Below are positions 34,215 through 43,520 of a stretch of 64,000 nt of DNA, one piece after another. Where the stretch lies: the NCBI GenBank assembly GCA_050246115.1, contig JBFWWP010000019.1, positions 53,614 to 117,613 of the forward strand, written 5' to 3'. The position numbers were made by a program, and so were the translations under genes. The first letter of the stretch is position 1. Every line of letters starts with the position of its first letter. The DNA comes from JBFWWP01 sp050246115 (GTDB lineage: Bacteria; Planctomycetota; UBA8108; UBA1146; JAJFFE01). Under the pieces are notes generated by a model. It did not search any database, had not been told where the DNA came from, and saw only the letters and a list, made by a program, of their open reading frames with translations.

Positions 34215-34400
34215 CTAGGAGTCGCCCAAGAATAACTTCACCTTCTTGCTCGTCGCTTCGGGCCATCTTCGACCGATCCAAAAACCTCGAAATCCTCACC
34301 GGAACTAAGGCTACGCCTCCGGTTCCGAGCTTTCCGGATCGGCCGAATCTGACCCAAATCGACGGCACGATGTCGAAGTTATTCTTGGGCGACTCCTTAG
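34215..34400. repeat. MITE-like 187-bp element, copy 1
   Basis: First of three near-identical copies. Ends are terminal inverted repeats (left AGGAGTCGCCCAAGAATAAC, right its complement before CTCCTTAG), followed inward by an imperfect inverted repeat, so the whole element can fold into one long hairpin. No transposase is encoded. It lies between the 140-bp inverted-repeat element and the 3' end of the dockerin-tailed 608-aa gene. This copy lacks one base in the left end (CTAGGAG instead of CTTAGGAG). Confidence 0.8.
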
Positions 34401-34434
34401 GCCTCCTCGCATCAAGCTTCACGAATAGTGCGGG

Positions 34435-36261
34435 CTAGGGGCAGCCGCTACTGACTCCGCAACCCAGCGCGTCCAACGTGGGGTCGGTTCCGCACGTCGA
34501 ACTCGGCGGCGGTAGCGGGGAACCGCCGGCGAACAAGCGATCGAGTAGGCGTACCGGGTCGCTCAGATCGATGACTCCATCGTCGTTCGCATCACAGGCA
34601 TCTTCGCACATGAGGACGATGGGGGTCGCCTGGGGAAACAGGTAGCCCAGTTCGAAGACCGCATCGGACAAGTCGAACGAGCTGTCGTCGTTGCAGTCGC
34701 CGCGTACCCACTCGGTGCTGGAAGCCGGGCCTTGTACACTGACGGTGAGGGTGGAGGGCGTACCCGGACGGAAGAGTTCGAGGGACGCGTTCGTCACACC
34801 CGGCGGAACGTTCGACTCGAACCAGAAGTTGTACATCGTCCCCCAGCGCAGCGCGTTGGTGTTCGGGTTGGCGGCGAACGTCTGCGGGCTGGCCCACGTG
34901 ATCGACATCGGGTTCACCACGTTCGTCCAGTCGGTGTTGTCGTACGGCTCGCCAGAGTGGTAGCTGACGTCGTGGAACCCAATCCCGGTGGCGACGGCGC
35001 CGACCGGAAGCGGGATCGTGAACGCGCTCGCACTGCGGTCGGAGTTGAGGTTGAACACGGCGTACTCGTAGCGCCACTGGTCATTCCCGAGGTCAACGAC
35101 TTTCGAGGCCACGAAGAATCGCCCCTCGCTCGGGACATCGGCGATCTGGATGTCGACCGCCGGATCGACAGTGTCGGGCCCCAGGCCGTGGGTCTGCCAC
35201 GCATAGATCGCCGGAATGGTCTGATTCATGGAACCGACCGGCGTCATCTGGAAGGTGCCCTGGGTCACCGTCACGCGCTTGTACGAGGCATTGTTGAGAG
35301 CGTTGGCAAATCCGGCGTCGTCGGGGGCGACGTAGACGCCCTCGACGAAATACTGAGCGCTCGTCTGTACCAGATCCGCTTGCTCCACTTGCAGGCGCTC
35401 GGCGATCTGTGAGCCGGCGGCGCCCGATTGTCCCGGGTACGCGCCGGTGAAGGCATTCACGTCCGATCGCGGGCCCAGGATGCCCTGGCCGCCATTGAAG
35501 GTCGCGCCGTACACATCGAGACAGCCGGCACCGAGGACACTGCCACCGGCACCGTTGCAGGGCAGTCCGCAGCCACTGCCGGCGGCGGCTCCGGTGCCGT
35601 TCTTCACCCACGACATGCCGATCTGCTCGAGACGACCATCATGAAGGCGATAGGCGTTCATCGCGAGCAGCGGGGTGGTGCTGCCCCATTGCAGATCCAT
35701 GTCGCCGATGTTGCACGTATTGCTGCCGAGCGAGTAGGCGTGAATGGTCCCGACAGGGCCATAGTGGGTGATGCTGGTGCACTCGGAGTAGATGACATCG
35801 GGGCCACTCAGGGAGCCGGGATCGATCTCGGTGAGGGCGATACTGAAAGCGCCGGTAGCCCCGTTGAAGCCCCCGATTCGAATGCGGTAGTCGTTGCCCG
35901 CCACGGCCAGGAACTGAACGATCGACTGGAGGCCGCAGCTGTCATCGTTGCACGCGATCTGGTTGACGACGGTCCCCGGGCAACCGTTGTGGACCGACAG
36001 CACGGTGTCGTAGCCGCTGCCGCAGAGTTGGATGGTGACCAACATGTCGGCGACCGCGAAGTAGCTGTACCAGACCGAAGCCGAGTTCGTGCCGTTGCCG
36101 CACGTCACCGAGCCGTCCTGGGTCGCACCGACGGTCGTGCCGGACGCGGATCCGACCCCAAGGGGAGTGGCGTTCGCACAATCATCGTTGGCCAGGATCG
36201 GGGTCCCGCCAACGGCTCCGACCCAAACCGTCCCGAGAACCAGGCACAGGAGCAGACGCAT
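34435..36261 (-). CDS. Secreted protein with C-terminal dockerin-like module
   Basis: 608-aa exported protein, function unknown. Signal peptide MRLLLCLVLGTVWVGAVGG; a beta-rich N-terminal domain (NDDCANATPLGVGSASG, SVWYSYFAVADMLVTIQLCG, YDTVLSVHNGCPG) resembling bacterial pre-peptidase C-terminal-like domains; a long middle region (YRLHDGRLEQIGMSWVKNGT, WRYEYAVFNLNSDRSASAF); and a dockerin-like module (WVRGDCNDDSSFDLSDAVFE, DANDDGVIDLSDPVRL) ending CGVSSGCP. ATG at 36261 with GGAGGT 5 nt upstream. No catalytic motif recognised. Confidence 0.78.
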   Translation of the reverse strand: MRLLLCLVLGTVWVGAVGGTPILANDDCANATPLGVGSASGTTVGATQDGSVTCGNGTNSASVWYSYFAVADMLVTIQLCGSGYDTVLSVHNGCPGTVVNQIACNDDSCGLQSIVQFLAVAGNDYRIRIGGFNGATGAFSIALTEIDPGSLSGPDVIYSECTSITHYGPVGTIHAYSLGSNTCNIGDMDLQWGSTTPLLAMNAYRLHDGRLEQIGMSWVKNGTGAAAGSGCGLPCNGAGGSVLGAGCLDVYGATFNGGQGILGPRSDVNAFTGAYPGQSGAAGSQIAERLQVEQADLVQTSAQYFVEGVYVAPDDAGFANALNNASYKRVTVTQGTFQMTPVGSMNQTIPAIYAWQTHGLGPDTVDPAVDIQIADVPSEGRFFVASKVVDLGNDQWRYEYAVFNLNSDRSASAFTIPLPVGAVATGIGFHDVSYHSGEPYDNTDWTNVVNPMSITWASPQTFAANPNTNALRWGTMYNFWFESNVPPGVTNASLELFRPGTPSTLTVSVQGPASSTEWVRGDCNDDSSFDLSDAVFELGYLFPQATPIVLMCEDACDANDDGVIDLSDPVRLLDRLFAGGSPLPPPSSTCGTDPTLDALGCGVSSGCP

Positions 36262-36473
36262 CGGGTACCTCCATTCGCTCTTGTCGAGGTTTCGCGCCCA
36301 TGCATGGGCGAGCACTGTTGCGCCAACGACCCGCAGCGGTCGCAGGCGACGGAAAGTCGCGAGTATAGGAGCCCGACTGAGGGTCCGCCCGAGAATTCTC
36401 CTCGGGCTCGTCGCGGCGCACCGGCTGTCGGCTTTCCCCGGTCGGCGAGCCCGACTCTTGGATCTCGGGCGGC

Positions 36474-36983
36474 CTACTTGCCTCCGGCGTGGTGCTCGCG
36501 AATGTGCTCTAGGTCTTCCTTCGAGAAATAGGCGGCACAGAAGGCATCGAGCAGCTCGCGCGACTTGGCAACATGGGTCACCTCAACGCTCTGCTTGCAC
36601 TTCATGGCCGAAACCAGGAGGCCATGTAGGGCGGCGAGCTGGCGATGGTACTTCGCCTCGGCGTCGGCGTCGGAGCTGTCGGTTGGCTTGACTCGTTGGG
36701 TCATGAAGTACTGCGCCACCACGTGCTGGATCTCCGTCGCGTGCTGCTCCTTGTTGTGGACCCACCGAGCCGCCTGGTTCAAGCTCTGGGCGTCGGTCTT
36801 ACCCGCCAACGCCAAGATCTGCTGCATGGACTTCTCGACGGTCTGGAGGTGTTCGTAAAGGAGGTCGATCCGGGTTCGGTCCCCATAGACGCCGCAGGGA
36901 ATCTCGCAGTGAGACAAAGCCAGCGGTTGCCAGACGAGGCCCGCGACGGCGACGGTAGTCAGCAGCAGCAGGAAGCGACGCAT
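36474..36983 (-). CDS. sodN: Nickel superoxide dismutase, Sec-exported
   Basis: Ni-SOD, 169 aa: disproportionates superoxide using an N-terminal nickel hook. The hook HCEIPCGVY is intact (His25, Cys26, Cys30, Tyr33), with Glu where most family members have Asp. It follows directly on a hydrophobic leader (RRFLLLLTTVAVAGLVWQ) with an AXA-like site ALS, so cleavage before His25 would free the required N-terminal histidine. The helical body (IDLLYEHLQTVEKSMQQILA, WVHNKEQHATEIQHVVAQYF) is typical. No sodX maturation peptidase gene is adjacent, consistent with signal peptidase doing the cleavage. Start ATG 36983. Confidence 0.93.
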   Translation of the reverse strand: MRRFLLLLTTVAVAGLVWQPLALSHCEIPCGVYGDRTRIDLLYEHLQTVEKSMQQILALAGKTDAQSLNQAARWVHNKEQHATEIQHVVAQYFMTQRVKPTDSSDADAEAKYHRQLAALHGLLVSAMKCKQSVEVTHVAKSRELLDAFCAAYFSKEDLEHIREHHAGGK

Positions 36984-37141
36984 GGGAGTCCTCTCGTTCG
37001 GTGGACTGCGGAGCACCGCGACGTCCCGACCCGAAACGATTCGGCCGGGAGTTGCGGGTGCCGTGCGATCCTTTGGGGATATCCAAAACCCGCAACGATG
37101 AGAAGGGTTGTCGTTCGGAGTTCGCCCCCAAACCCGCCGAG

Positions 37142-38482
37142 TCACGGACAGGCCGAGGCCTCGCAGGGCAGAGCGTCGGGGGTGCCGTCGAAGTTGCAGG
37201 ACGCGCCGGGAGCCGGCAACGGCGGTGCGGACGCCCCGAAGAGCGTTGCCAGTAGGCGAACGGCGTCGGCGATGTCGACCGCGCCATCGTCGTTCGTGTC
37301 CAAACGGTCGACGCAGCCCGGCTCCGGGAGCGGCGGTGGCGCGGAGAACAGCACACCGAGGAGCGAGACGACGTCGGCGATGTCGAGCGCTTGATCGCGG
37401 TTCACGTCGCCACGACGGAACTGCGCGACGCAATCGAGGACTTCGGAGCGAGCGAGCGCCTGCATCGCCTCGACCTCGGTCTGCACCAACGAGAAGAGGT
37501 ACTCGATCACGAACAACCCGGAGAGGTGGAGGTCGAGATCCACCCACGGGGTGAAGCCAAAGGCGCCGGGGCTCGAGATTCTCAGCGTCTCGCCGTCGTC
37601 CCCGACGAGGTCCAACCACGCACCGAAGCCGTACCGGCGGTCGTCACCCGCCGGCGAATCGACGATCGGCACTCCGTTGGTCTGGTCCGAGGTGAGGACC
37701 GAAAGCGCGTTCGCACTGAGGAACGGCACTCCTTGATGTAGCCCTCCGTCACGGAGCATCCGCAACACGACTGCATAGTCGGTCAGCGTCGAGCGAACGC
37801 CACCGGCGACGCGCGGGTTCTGCGTGAAGCCGAAGGCGTAGTAGTCGGTGTCGGTGAGCCCGAGTGGGACCGCCACCCGGGTCGCAAAGAGCACGGCCCA
37901 AGGCTGCCCGGTCACGACTTCGGCGACTCGACCTACGACGTGCATGGACAGACCGCCGTAGGCAAACTGGGTCCCGGGAGGGGCGTCCAACTCGATGCAG
38001 CATGCGATCTGGCTCGCCGCTTCCGCCAGCGTGATGGAGCTGTCCGACAGCACTGGATGCGTCGAGCCGCCCGGCAATCCCGAGGTATGGGAGAACATCT
38101 GGCGAACGGTCATGGTGCCTTTGAGGCCGGTGAATTCGGGCAGATAGTTGGACAGGGGGAGATCGAGATCGAGCAGGCCATCGTCGACCAGGGTGAGCAG
38201 GGCCACGGCCGAGATCAATTTGCTCGCGGAGGCGATGGGGATCACCGTACTGGGACCATAGGGCCCGACGTAACTCTCCACCGCAACGGACGAGTCGCCG
38301 GTTTCCAACCAGACGCCTGCGGCGTCGACCAACGCCGCGTCGTCGACGATCGCCTCAGCGATCGCGAGTACCGGTGAGAAGTCGCAGGTCTGAGCCCAAC
38401 TGGTTTCGAGATCGGCGACGTAGGTCGATGCCACCAAGCCAGCCCAGGAAGCGAGTGCGAGCACGGTCGGACGGAGGTTCAT
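37142..38482 (-). CDS. Secreted serine hydrolase (beta-lactamase fold) with C-terminal dockerin-like module
   Basis: 446-aa exported protein of the serine beta-lactamase / class C penicillin-binding-like superfamily. Signal peptide up to ~30 (TVLALASWAGLVASTYVA); the nucleophile motif SxxK is in IPIASASKLISAVALLTLVD; MTVRQMFSHTSGLPGG is typical; the tyrosine motif is FAYGGLSMHVVGR, where YGG replaces the usual YxN. The last ~90 residues form a dockerin-like module (FRRGDVNRDQALDIADVVSL, DTNDDGAVDIADAVRL) ending CEASACP. ATG 38482 with GAGAGGAA upstream. Probably an esterase or peptidase rather than a drug-resistance enzyme. Confidence 0.85.
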   Translation of the reverse strand: MNLRPTVLALASWAGLVASTYVADLETSWAQTCDFSPVLAIAEAIVDDAALVDAAGVWLETGDSSVAVESYVGPYGPSTVIPIASASKLISAVALLTLVDDGLLDLDLPLSNYLPEFTGLKGTMTVRQMFSHTSGLPGGSTHPVLSDSSITLAEAASQIACCIELDAPPGTQFAYGGLSMHVVGRVAEVVTGQPWAVLFATRVAVPLGLTDTDYYAFGFTQNPRVAGGVRSTLTDYAVVLRMLRDGGLHQGVPFLSANALSVLTSDQTNGVPIVDSPAGDDRRYGFGAWLDLVGDDGETLRISSPGAFGFTPWVDLDLHLSGLFVIEYLFSLVQTEVEAMQALARSEVLDCVAQFRRGDVNRDQALDIADVVSLLGVLFSAPPPLPEPGCVDRLDTNDDGAVDIADAVRLLATLFGASAPPLPAPGASCNFDGTPDALPCEASACP

Positions 38483-38797
38483 GCGGCGATTCCTCTCGGT
38501 GAAACCAAAGCGTTGGCTGCCTCGGCGGCCCGAACACGACTCCCGGTGGCGCTCGCGAGCCGCGGCTCGCGAACCCGGAGGCCCCCGGCCGACCCGTAGG
38601 GGCGCCGGACCGGTGGTGAACGGAGGCCTCCGTGCGGAGAACACCGATGCTCGCCCAGGGTTTCGGGTCGCTCGAGTGGCACACCCGCGCGCCGACCCAG
38701 CGGCCCGCAGAGTTTGCGGCGGGACGTTCCCTCGGACCGACTGGCCCTCGCCCCGCTGGGTCGCTACCATGCTGCTCCAACCGGGAGGGAGCACCCC
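38483..38797. other. Divergent intergenic region, no gene seen
   Basis: About 315 bases between the serine hydrolase (minus) and the alpha/beta hydrolase lipoprotein (plus). Presumed promoters for both; no consensus elements recognised. Confidence 0.35.
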
Positions 38798-39964
38798 TTG
38801 TCATTGCGACGAAGAGAATCGGCGTGGGCCCTGGTCTTGGTCCTGCCCGCGATGGTGGCGCTGTCTGGATGTAGCATGTGTCCGCATGCGCCACCTCCGG
38901 TCGATTGGTCGGCGCTACTCCCGAACGCGGAGGTCGTCCCGCTCGATCGTGGCGGTTTCGCGCTCCATGTGCCAGCAACGAGAACCGACCCACGAGGTCG
39001 TGTGTTCGTGCTGGTGCATGGGTTTCCGGGTTCCCCACTGGACTTCGTCGGACTCGCGAAGGCCATGGCGTCGGGCAGCGACGAGTTCTGGGTGTTGTCC
39101 GCCCCCGGGCATGGTGGGGCACCCGCTCCTGGTTCTGCATGGGGTCTGGAACACGAGCCCCACGAAACGCGCCACGCGAGCGTCGCGCGGCCAGTGGTCC
39201 CCGACACACGTTGGCGATTCAAACTCCCGCAGTACACGGACTGGTTGCGCTCTTTCCTACGGCGCCCCGAACTCGCGTCCCGAAGAGTCGTGATCGTCGC
39301 GCACTCGGTCGGCGCCGAGATCGTGGCCAATGTCCTGGCCCCGCCGACCGGAGCAGACGATCCCGAGCTCCCGCGGGTGAACGAGTTGGTGCTTCTGAAC
39401 CCGTGGTTGCCGTCGCTGTGCGCGGCTCGAGTTCCGTGGAGCAGCCGTGACATGCTCTCGTTCCTGCTGCCCGCCAGCGTGGTCGCAAACTACGGCCCGG
39501 CTGCGGGGGATGGCGCTTTCGGGCAGATGTTCTTCGACGATGCCTCGGAAGTCGCAGCGAGCTATCGGCAGCAGCAGGACCGGCTCACCATCTGCCGCGA
39601 TTGCCGTCGGTACTTCCCAGAGTTCGTGGCGCTCGTCCAAGCCACGAATGCAGAGCAGTACCGCGTCGCAGGAGTACACGGCTACACGGCGTCGCGACGT
39701 GCAGCCGTGAAGCAGTGGCTCGGCGACCCCAACGACCCCGCTTCACCGACGACGGAACGTCCTCGTTGCTTGTTGATCCAATCACGACACGATCGACTGT
39801 TCGGACCGGAGTACTCCGCCGAAGTCGGAGAGAGCGTGGTGGGGGGGTGGCAACTGCAAGATCGCGATGCCATCGTGTTGTCGCGAAGCAGCCACATGGT
39901 GCAGGTCGAGCGCGCGGACGACATCGCCGAGATCATCTCGCGCTGGCTCGATGGGAATCGGTGA
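38798..39964 (+). CDS. Alpha/beta hydrolase lipoprotein
   Basis: 388-aa lipoprotein. A basic start (LRRRESAWALVLVLPAMVA) leads to a lipobox LSGC, so the mature protein is anchored by Cys. Alpha/beta-hydrolase features: VFVLVHGFPGSPLDFVGLAK, VLSAPGHGGAPAPGS, nucleophile elbow VIVAHSVGAEIVA, RCLLIQSRHDRLFGPE (likely acid) and a late SSHMVQVERADD (likely histidine). TTG start at 38798 with GGGAGG 9 nt upstream. Substrate unknown. A MITE-like repeat begins 28 bases after the stop. Confidence 0.83.
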   Translation: MSLRRRESAWALVLVLPAMVALSGCSMCPHAPPPVDWSALLPNAEVVPLDRGGFALHVPATRTDPRGRVFVLVHGFPGSPLDFVGLAKAMASGSDEFWVLSAPGHGGAPAPGSAWGLEHEPHETRHASVARPVVPDTRWRFKLPQYTDWLRSFLRRPELASRRVVIVAHSVGAEIVANVLAPPTGADDPELPRVNELVLLNPWLPSLCAARVPWSSRDMLSFLLPASVVANYGPAAGDGAFGQMFFDDASEVAASYRQQQDRLTICRDCRRYFPEFVALVQATNAEQYRVAGVHGYTASRRAAVKQWLGDPNDPASPTTERPRCLLIQSRHDRLFGPEYSAEVGESVVGGWQLQDRDAIVLSRSSHMVQVERADDIAEIISRWLDGNR

Positions 39965-39991
39965 AGCCGGGGCGCAACCACCGAGTCACGA

Positions 39992-40178
39992 CTTAGGAGT
40001 CGCCCAAGAATAACTTCACCCTCTTGCTCGTCGCTTCGGGCCATCTTCGACCGCTCCGAAAACCTCGAAATCCTCACCGGAACCAAGGCTACGCCTCCGG
40101 TTCCGAGCTTTCCGGATCGGCCGATTCTGACCCAAATCGACGGCAAGATGTCGAAGTTATTCTTGGGCGACTCCTTAG
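39992..40178. repeat. MITE-like 187-bp element, copy 2
   Basis: Second copy of the inverted-repeat element, between the hydrolase lipoprotein stop and the 3' end of modC. Terminal repeats are intact on both sides (CTTAGGAGTCGCCCAAGAAT left, complement plus CTCCTTAG right). Differs from copies 1 and 3 by scattered substitutions only. Confidence 0.85.
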
Positions 40179-40222
40179 CTCCCTGGGGGTTTGGGCTGGG
40201 GGGCTGGGCTGGTACCGGAGCC

Positions 40223-41275
40223 TCAGCGCTGAGCCACGCTCGCCTCGGTCGCTTTCACCGCGATCCAGACCTCGCCTCCCTGTTGCAGGTCGAGTTCCGT
40301 CACGGTTGCCGTTGTGACCTCGGCGACGATCGGGAGCGGCCCACCCAGCTGCACGCGAACGCGCTCGAGGGTCGGCTCGAGTGCGGTGATCGGTGCTCGC
40401 CACACATTCCGCGGCGAACCCACGGGCCGCTCCCGAAAGAGCGACACCGCACGCGGGTGCACCGTCACGACGACGTCCCCCTCGAGACGTGAAGCGACCG
40501 TGAACTGCACCTCAGCGAGGCGAACCACGCTATCCCGACAAACCCCCGTGAAGCAGTTCAGGCCGACGAGATCGGCGACGTAGCGCGTTCTCGGCAGCCG
40601 GAGGAGCTCTTGGATGGTCCCGGACTGAACGACGCTCCCTTGCTCGAGCACCACGATGCGATCGGCCAGGGCGAGCGCATCGGTGAGGTCATGCACGACC
40701 GCGACGCGGGGTCCAGCGAAGGATGCGAGGTGCTCGCGCAGTTCGCGGCGCAGGGTCAATCGGGCTGAGGCGTCGACTGCAGCGAGGGGTTCATCGAGGA
40801 GTAGCAGTTGCGGCGACGCTGCGAGGGCACGGGCCAACGCTACCCTTTGGGCCTGACCGCCGGACAGCTCCGCGGGCAGGGACGAGTGTTGGCGGGGCGC
40901 GATGCCAACGCGATCCAGCCACGACCTGGCAGTCGCGAGTGAGGATCGACGCGGGTGGCCACGACTGCGCAGACCGTAGGCAACGTTCTCGATCACGCTC
41001 GAGTGCGGGAACAGGAGATGGTCCTGGAACACGAAGCCCACGTGTCTGTCGGCGGGCGGGACGAAAGGCCCGGAGGGGCCGGCGTCGAGGACGCGGTCGC
41101 ACAGCTGGATCTGTCCGGAATCGATGCGCAGGAGCCCGGCGATCGCGAGCAGGCACGAGGTCTTGCCCGCGCCGTTCGGACCGAGTAGCGCGACCGTCTC
41201 GCCCGCGGCGGCGGCGAAGCGCGCGTCGATGGCGAGGTCACCCCGGTCGAGTCGAAGATCGACGCGGAGGCTCAT
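40223..41275 (-). CDS. modC: Molybdate ABC transporter ATP-binding protein ModC
   Basis: 350-aa ATPase that drives molybdate import with ModB and ModA. Walker A GPNGAGKT (residues 32-39), FVFQDHLLFPHSSVIENVAY, signature LSGGQ (137-141), Walker B LLLLDEP (157-163), switch histidine in VVHDL, and a C-terminal TOBE/MOP-like domain (PITALEPTLERVRVQLGGPL) that binds molybdate in this family. ATG overlaps the modB stop (ATGA), last gene of the operon. Confidence 0.9.
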   Translation of the reverse strand: MSLRVDLRLDRGDLAIDARFAAAAGETVALLGPNGAGKTSCLLAIAGLLRIDSGQIQLCDRVLDAGPSGPFVPPADRHVGFVFQDHLLFPHSSVIENVAYGLRSRGHPRRSSLATARSWLDRVGIAPRQHSSLPAELSGGQAQRVALARALAASPQLLLLDEPLAAVDASARLTLRRELREHLASFAGPRVAVVHDLTDALALADRIVVLEQGSVVQSGTIQELLRLPRTRYVADLVGLNCFTGVCRDSVVRLAEVQFTVASRLEGDVVVTVHPRAVSLFRERPVGSPRNVWRAPITALEPTLERVRVQLGGPLPIVAEVTTATVTELDLQQGGEVWIAVKATEASVAQR

Positions 41276-42069
41276 CGAGCCGGAAACCACTGTTTGCGGA
41301 GACCGAACAGGATGCACCCGGACACGGTGACCAGGAGCAGGCTCAGCACGATGGCGGCGGCCGGATCGGTCTCGAGCGCGACATAGACGGCCAGCGGCAT
41401 CGTGCGGGTCTCGCCAGCGAGGTTGCCGGCAAAGGTGATCGTCGCTCCGAACTCGCCGAGGGCACGTGCCCACGCGACCAACAGTCCGGCTTTGAGGCTC
41501 GGCGCGATCATCGGCAGCGTCACCGTCTGGAACACGCGCCAGGGGCTGGCACCGAGCGTGGCGGCGGCCTGGGCGAACCGCCGGTCGAGGGCGCGCAAAC
41601 CACTCTCGACGGTGAGGACGAAGAACGGCATCGAGACATAGGTTTCGGCGAGGATCACTCCTTCGCGAGTGAAGGGCAACGCGACCCCGAGCCAGCGCTC
41701 GACGGGGGCGCCGACGATGCCGCTACGACCATAGGCCAGGAGGATCGCGACCCCTCCGACGACTGGCGGGAGCACCATCGGCAGGGTGATCAGGACTCGG
41801 ACGGCCGAGTGGAAGCGGGAGTTGCCGCATGCGAGCCAAGTGGCCAGCGGCAAGCCCAGCACGAAGGACAGCAGCGTCGCCGCCAGCGAGCATTGGAGGG
41901 ACAACCCGAGTGCGTCATGAATCTCGGGACGAGTGACGTAGTCCAGAAACCGCGACCACGGAGCCCGCCAGCACAACCCGACCAGCGGAAGCAGGAAGAA
42001 GGCTCCAGCCACGAAGGCGGCGATCGCCAGCGGCGCCGGAAGCTCGCGACTCGTTCCCGCACGCGTCAT
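41272..42069 (-). CDS. modB: Molybdate ABC transporter permease ModB
   Basis: 265-aa inner-membrane permease with about six helices. The cytoplasmic EAA loop (AAATLGASPWRVFQTVTLPM) that docks on ModC is clear, followed by LLVAWARALGEFGATITFAG, characteristic of ModB/CysW-type permeases. Its start overlaps modA and its stop overlaps modC by 4 nt each, so the operon is translationally coupled. Confidence 0.92.
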   Translation of the reverse strand: MTRAGTSRELPAPLAIAAFVAGAFFLLPLVGLCWRAPWSRFLDYVTRPEIHDALGLSLQCSLAATLLSFVLGLPLATWLACGNSRFHSAVRVLITLPMVLPPVVGGVAILLAYGRSGIVGAPVERWLGVALPFTREGVILAETYVSMPFFVLTVESGLRALDRRFAQAAATLGASPWRVFQTVTLPMIAPSLKAGLLVAWARALGEFGATITFAGNLAGETRTMPLAVYVALETDPAAAIVLSLLLVTVSGCILFGLRKQWFPAR

Positions 42070-42830
42070 GGAGGGGAGAACCCGTGGCGCTGGAGGACGC
42101 CCTGTCCGGCTGGCGACAGGACGAAGTCGACGAACGCCTCACCCCCGGCTCGGTTGGCGCCGGCGTCGAGCGGCACGATCGGATAGCTCGCCAGGACGTT
42201 CTGTTCGTCGGGGATCGCGACGGCGGCGACGCGATCGCTGGCGCGGGTCGCGTCGGTGACGTAGACGACTCCCGCGTCCACTTCGGCGAGTTGGACCTTG
42301 CTCACCACCGCATTCACGCTCGGCTCGTCGGACAGAGACTTGACGCGCACGCCAGCCCTCTCGAACGCTTGCCTTGCGTAGCGCCCAGCAGGTACCTCAG
42401 GTCCACACAGCAAGACGCGCACGTCGTCGCGAGCGAGGTCGCCGAGACCGCGGATGCCTCTGGGGTTCTCTTTCGCAGTGACGATCGTCAACCGATTGCG
42501 CGCGAACACCACGGGCGCTGCGACCGTGGTGCCGGTCTCGACGATCCGCAGCATGTTCGTCTCGTCCGCGCATGCGACGACGTCGACCGGGGCTCCTTCG
42601 CGGACCTGCACGACGAGCTGTGGGGTGCCGGCGAAGTGCAGCTCGATCTTCGAGCCGGGGTGGCTCGACTCGAACCCCGCGGCGAGGTCCTGAAACGACG
42701 CCGTGAGCGAGGCCGCTGCGAACACCCGCGTCGTCTTCGGGTCGGCCTCCGAGCCCCGACAGGCGGGAAGACCGAGCAGGAGCAAGGCTCCGAAGAGGAA
42801 CTGCGGGATGGGCATCGTCGCGGGCTTCAC
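42066..42830 (-). CDS. modA: Molybdate-binding lipoprotein ModA
   Basis: 254-aa periplasmic solute-binding protein for molybdate/tungstate. Lipobox in LFGALLLLGLPAC, then VFAAASLTASFQDLAAGFES, ELHFAGTPQLVVQVREGAPV, VVACADETNMLRI, VVSKVQLAEVDAGVVYVTDA and FVDFVLSPAGQGVLQRHGF, all typical of ModA. GTG at 42830 is chosen because it overlaps the regulator stop (GTGA) and gives a lysine in the n-region; ATG at 42815 is the alternative. Confidence 0.92.
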   Translation of the reverse strand: MKPATMPIPQFLFGALLLLGLPACRGSEADPKTTRVFAAASLTASFQDLAAGFESSHPGSKIELHFAGTPQLVVQVREGAPVDVVACADETNMLRIVETGTTVAAPVVFARNRLTIVTAKENPRGIRGLGDLARDDVRVLLCGPEVPAGRYARQAFERAGVRVKSLSDEPSVNAVVSKVQLAEVDAGVVYVTDATRASDRVAAVAIPDEQNVLASYPIVPLDAGANRAGGEAFVDFVLSPAGQGVLQRHGFSPP

Positions 42831-43237
42831 TTCAATGACGGAGATCGCTCGTCGGCGCGCTCGACGACGACCTGGGTCGCCTTGATGACCGCGTGCACCA
42901 GCACGCCGGGCTCGAGCCCGAGTTCGTCGACCGACTCGCGGGTGAGCAAGGACACGACACGAAACGGTCCGCAACGCATCTCCACCTGCGCGGCAACTCT
43001 GTCGGTAACGACGCGGGTCACGATCCCAAGGAGGTGATTGCGCGCCGAAGAGCCACCCTCGGACGCTCCGTCGGTTTCGAGTTCCTCGACCAGTCGAGCC
43101 AGGTCCGCGCCATCGACCCGTCGGTGTTGGCCCGCGGAACGGGTGGTTTTCAGGCGACCGGCGTCGGCATGACGCCGAACGGTGTCGACGCTGACGCCGA
43201 GCAAACGTGCCGCTTGACCGAGACGATAGGAGGCCAT
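42827..43237 (-). CDS. HTH (MerR-like) plus TOBE/Mop molybdate-responsive protein
   Basis: 136-aa protein heading the mod operon. An N-terminal excisionase/MerR-like helix-turn-helix (YRLGQAARLLGVSVDTVRRH, AGRLKTTRSAGQHRRVDGAD) is followed by a Mop/TOBE domain (SARNHLLGIVTRVVTDRVAA, EPGVLVHAVIKATQVVVERA) that binds molybdate. Probably senses molybdate and controls this operon in place of ModE. Start at 43237 fits the HTH; there is no strong Shine-Dalgarno site. The frame continues upstream without pattern. Confidence 0.87.
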   Translation of the reverse strand: MASYRLGQAARLLGVSVDTVRRHADAGRLKTTRSAGQHRRVDGADLARLVEELETDGASEGGSSARNHLLGIVTRVVTDRVAAQVEMRCGPFRVVSLLTRESVDELGLEPGVLVHAVIKATQVVVERADERSPSLK

Positions 43238-43520
43238 GCCGGGATTATGGTGAAGTATGTCTAGCGCACGCAAGATTTTGACGGCCCAAAATCCGGAACC
43301 CGGGCACGGCGGACGACGGTGACGGAGCCAAGGCGCATCGACCGGCGGGGGATGGGAGGTGTGGAGACGCGATGGACTCGCGGACGGCCCCTGGCGCCAG
43401 GCGATGCGGACAGGCTTGCGCCGGTCCCCCGCGCAGGTCTCTTGTTGACCATCGCCACGCACACTCACGACCCATGCTTCACCCACGCCCCGGCGCGCCC
43501 TGGGAACGCGGACAGGTGGC

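Noticed and set aside
33865..34422. 185-codon minus-strand frame upstream of the TPR gene
   Set aside because: It is composed of the MITE-like repeat and the 140-bp inverted-repeat element read as protein.
37142..38482. Antibiotic-resistance beta-lactamase
   Set aside because: Only SxxK is conserved; the tyrosine motif is altered, and the dockerin-like tail points to a surface hydrolase.
40723..42186. 487-codon plus-strand frame across the mod operon
   Set aside because: Its product is Arg/Gly/Gln-rich without motifs, while the minus strand encodes clear ModC and ModB with 4-nt overlaps.
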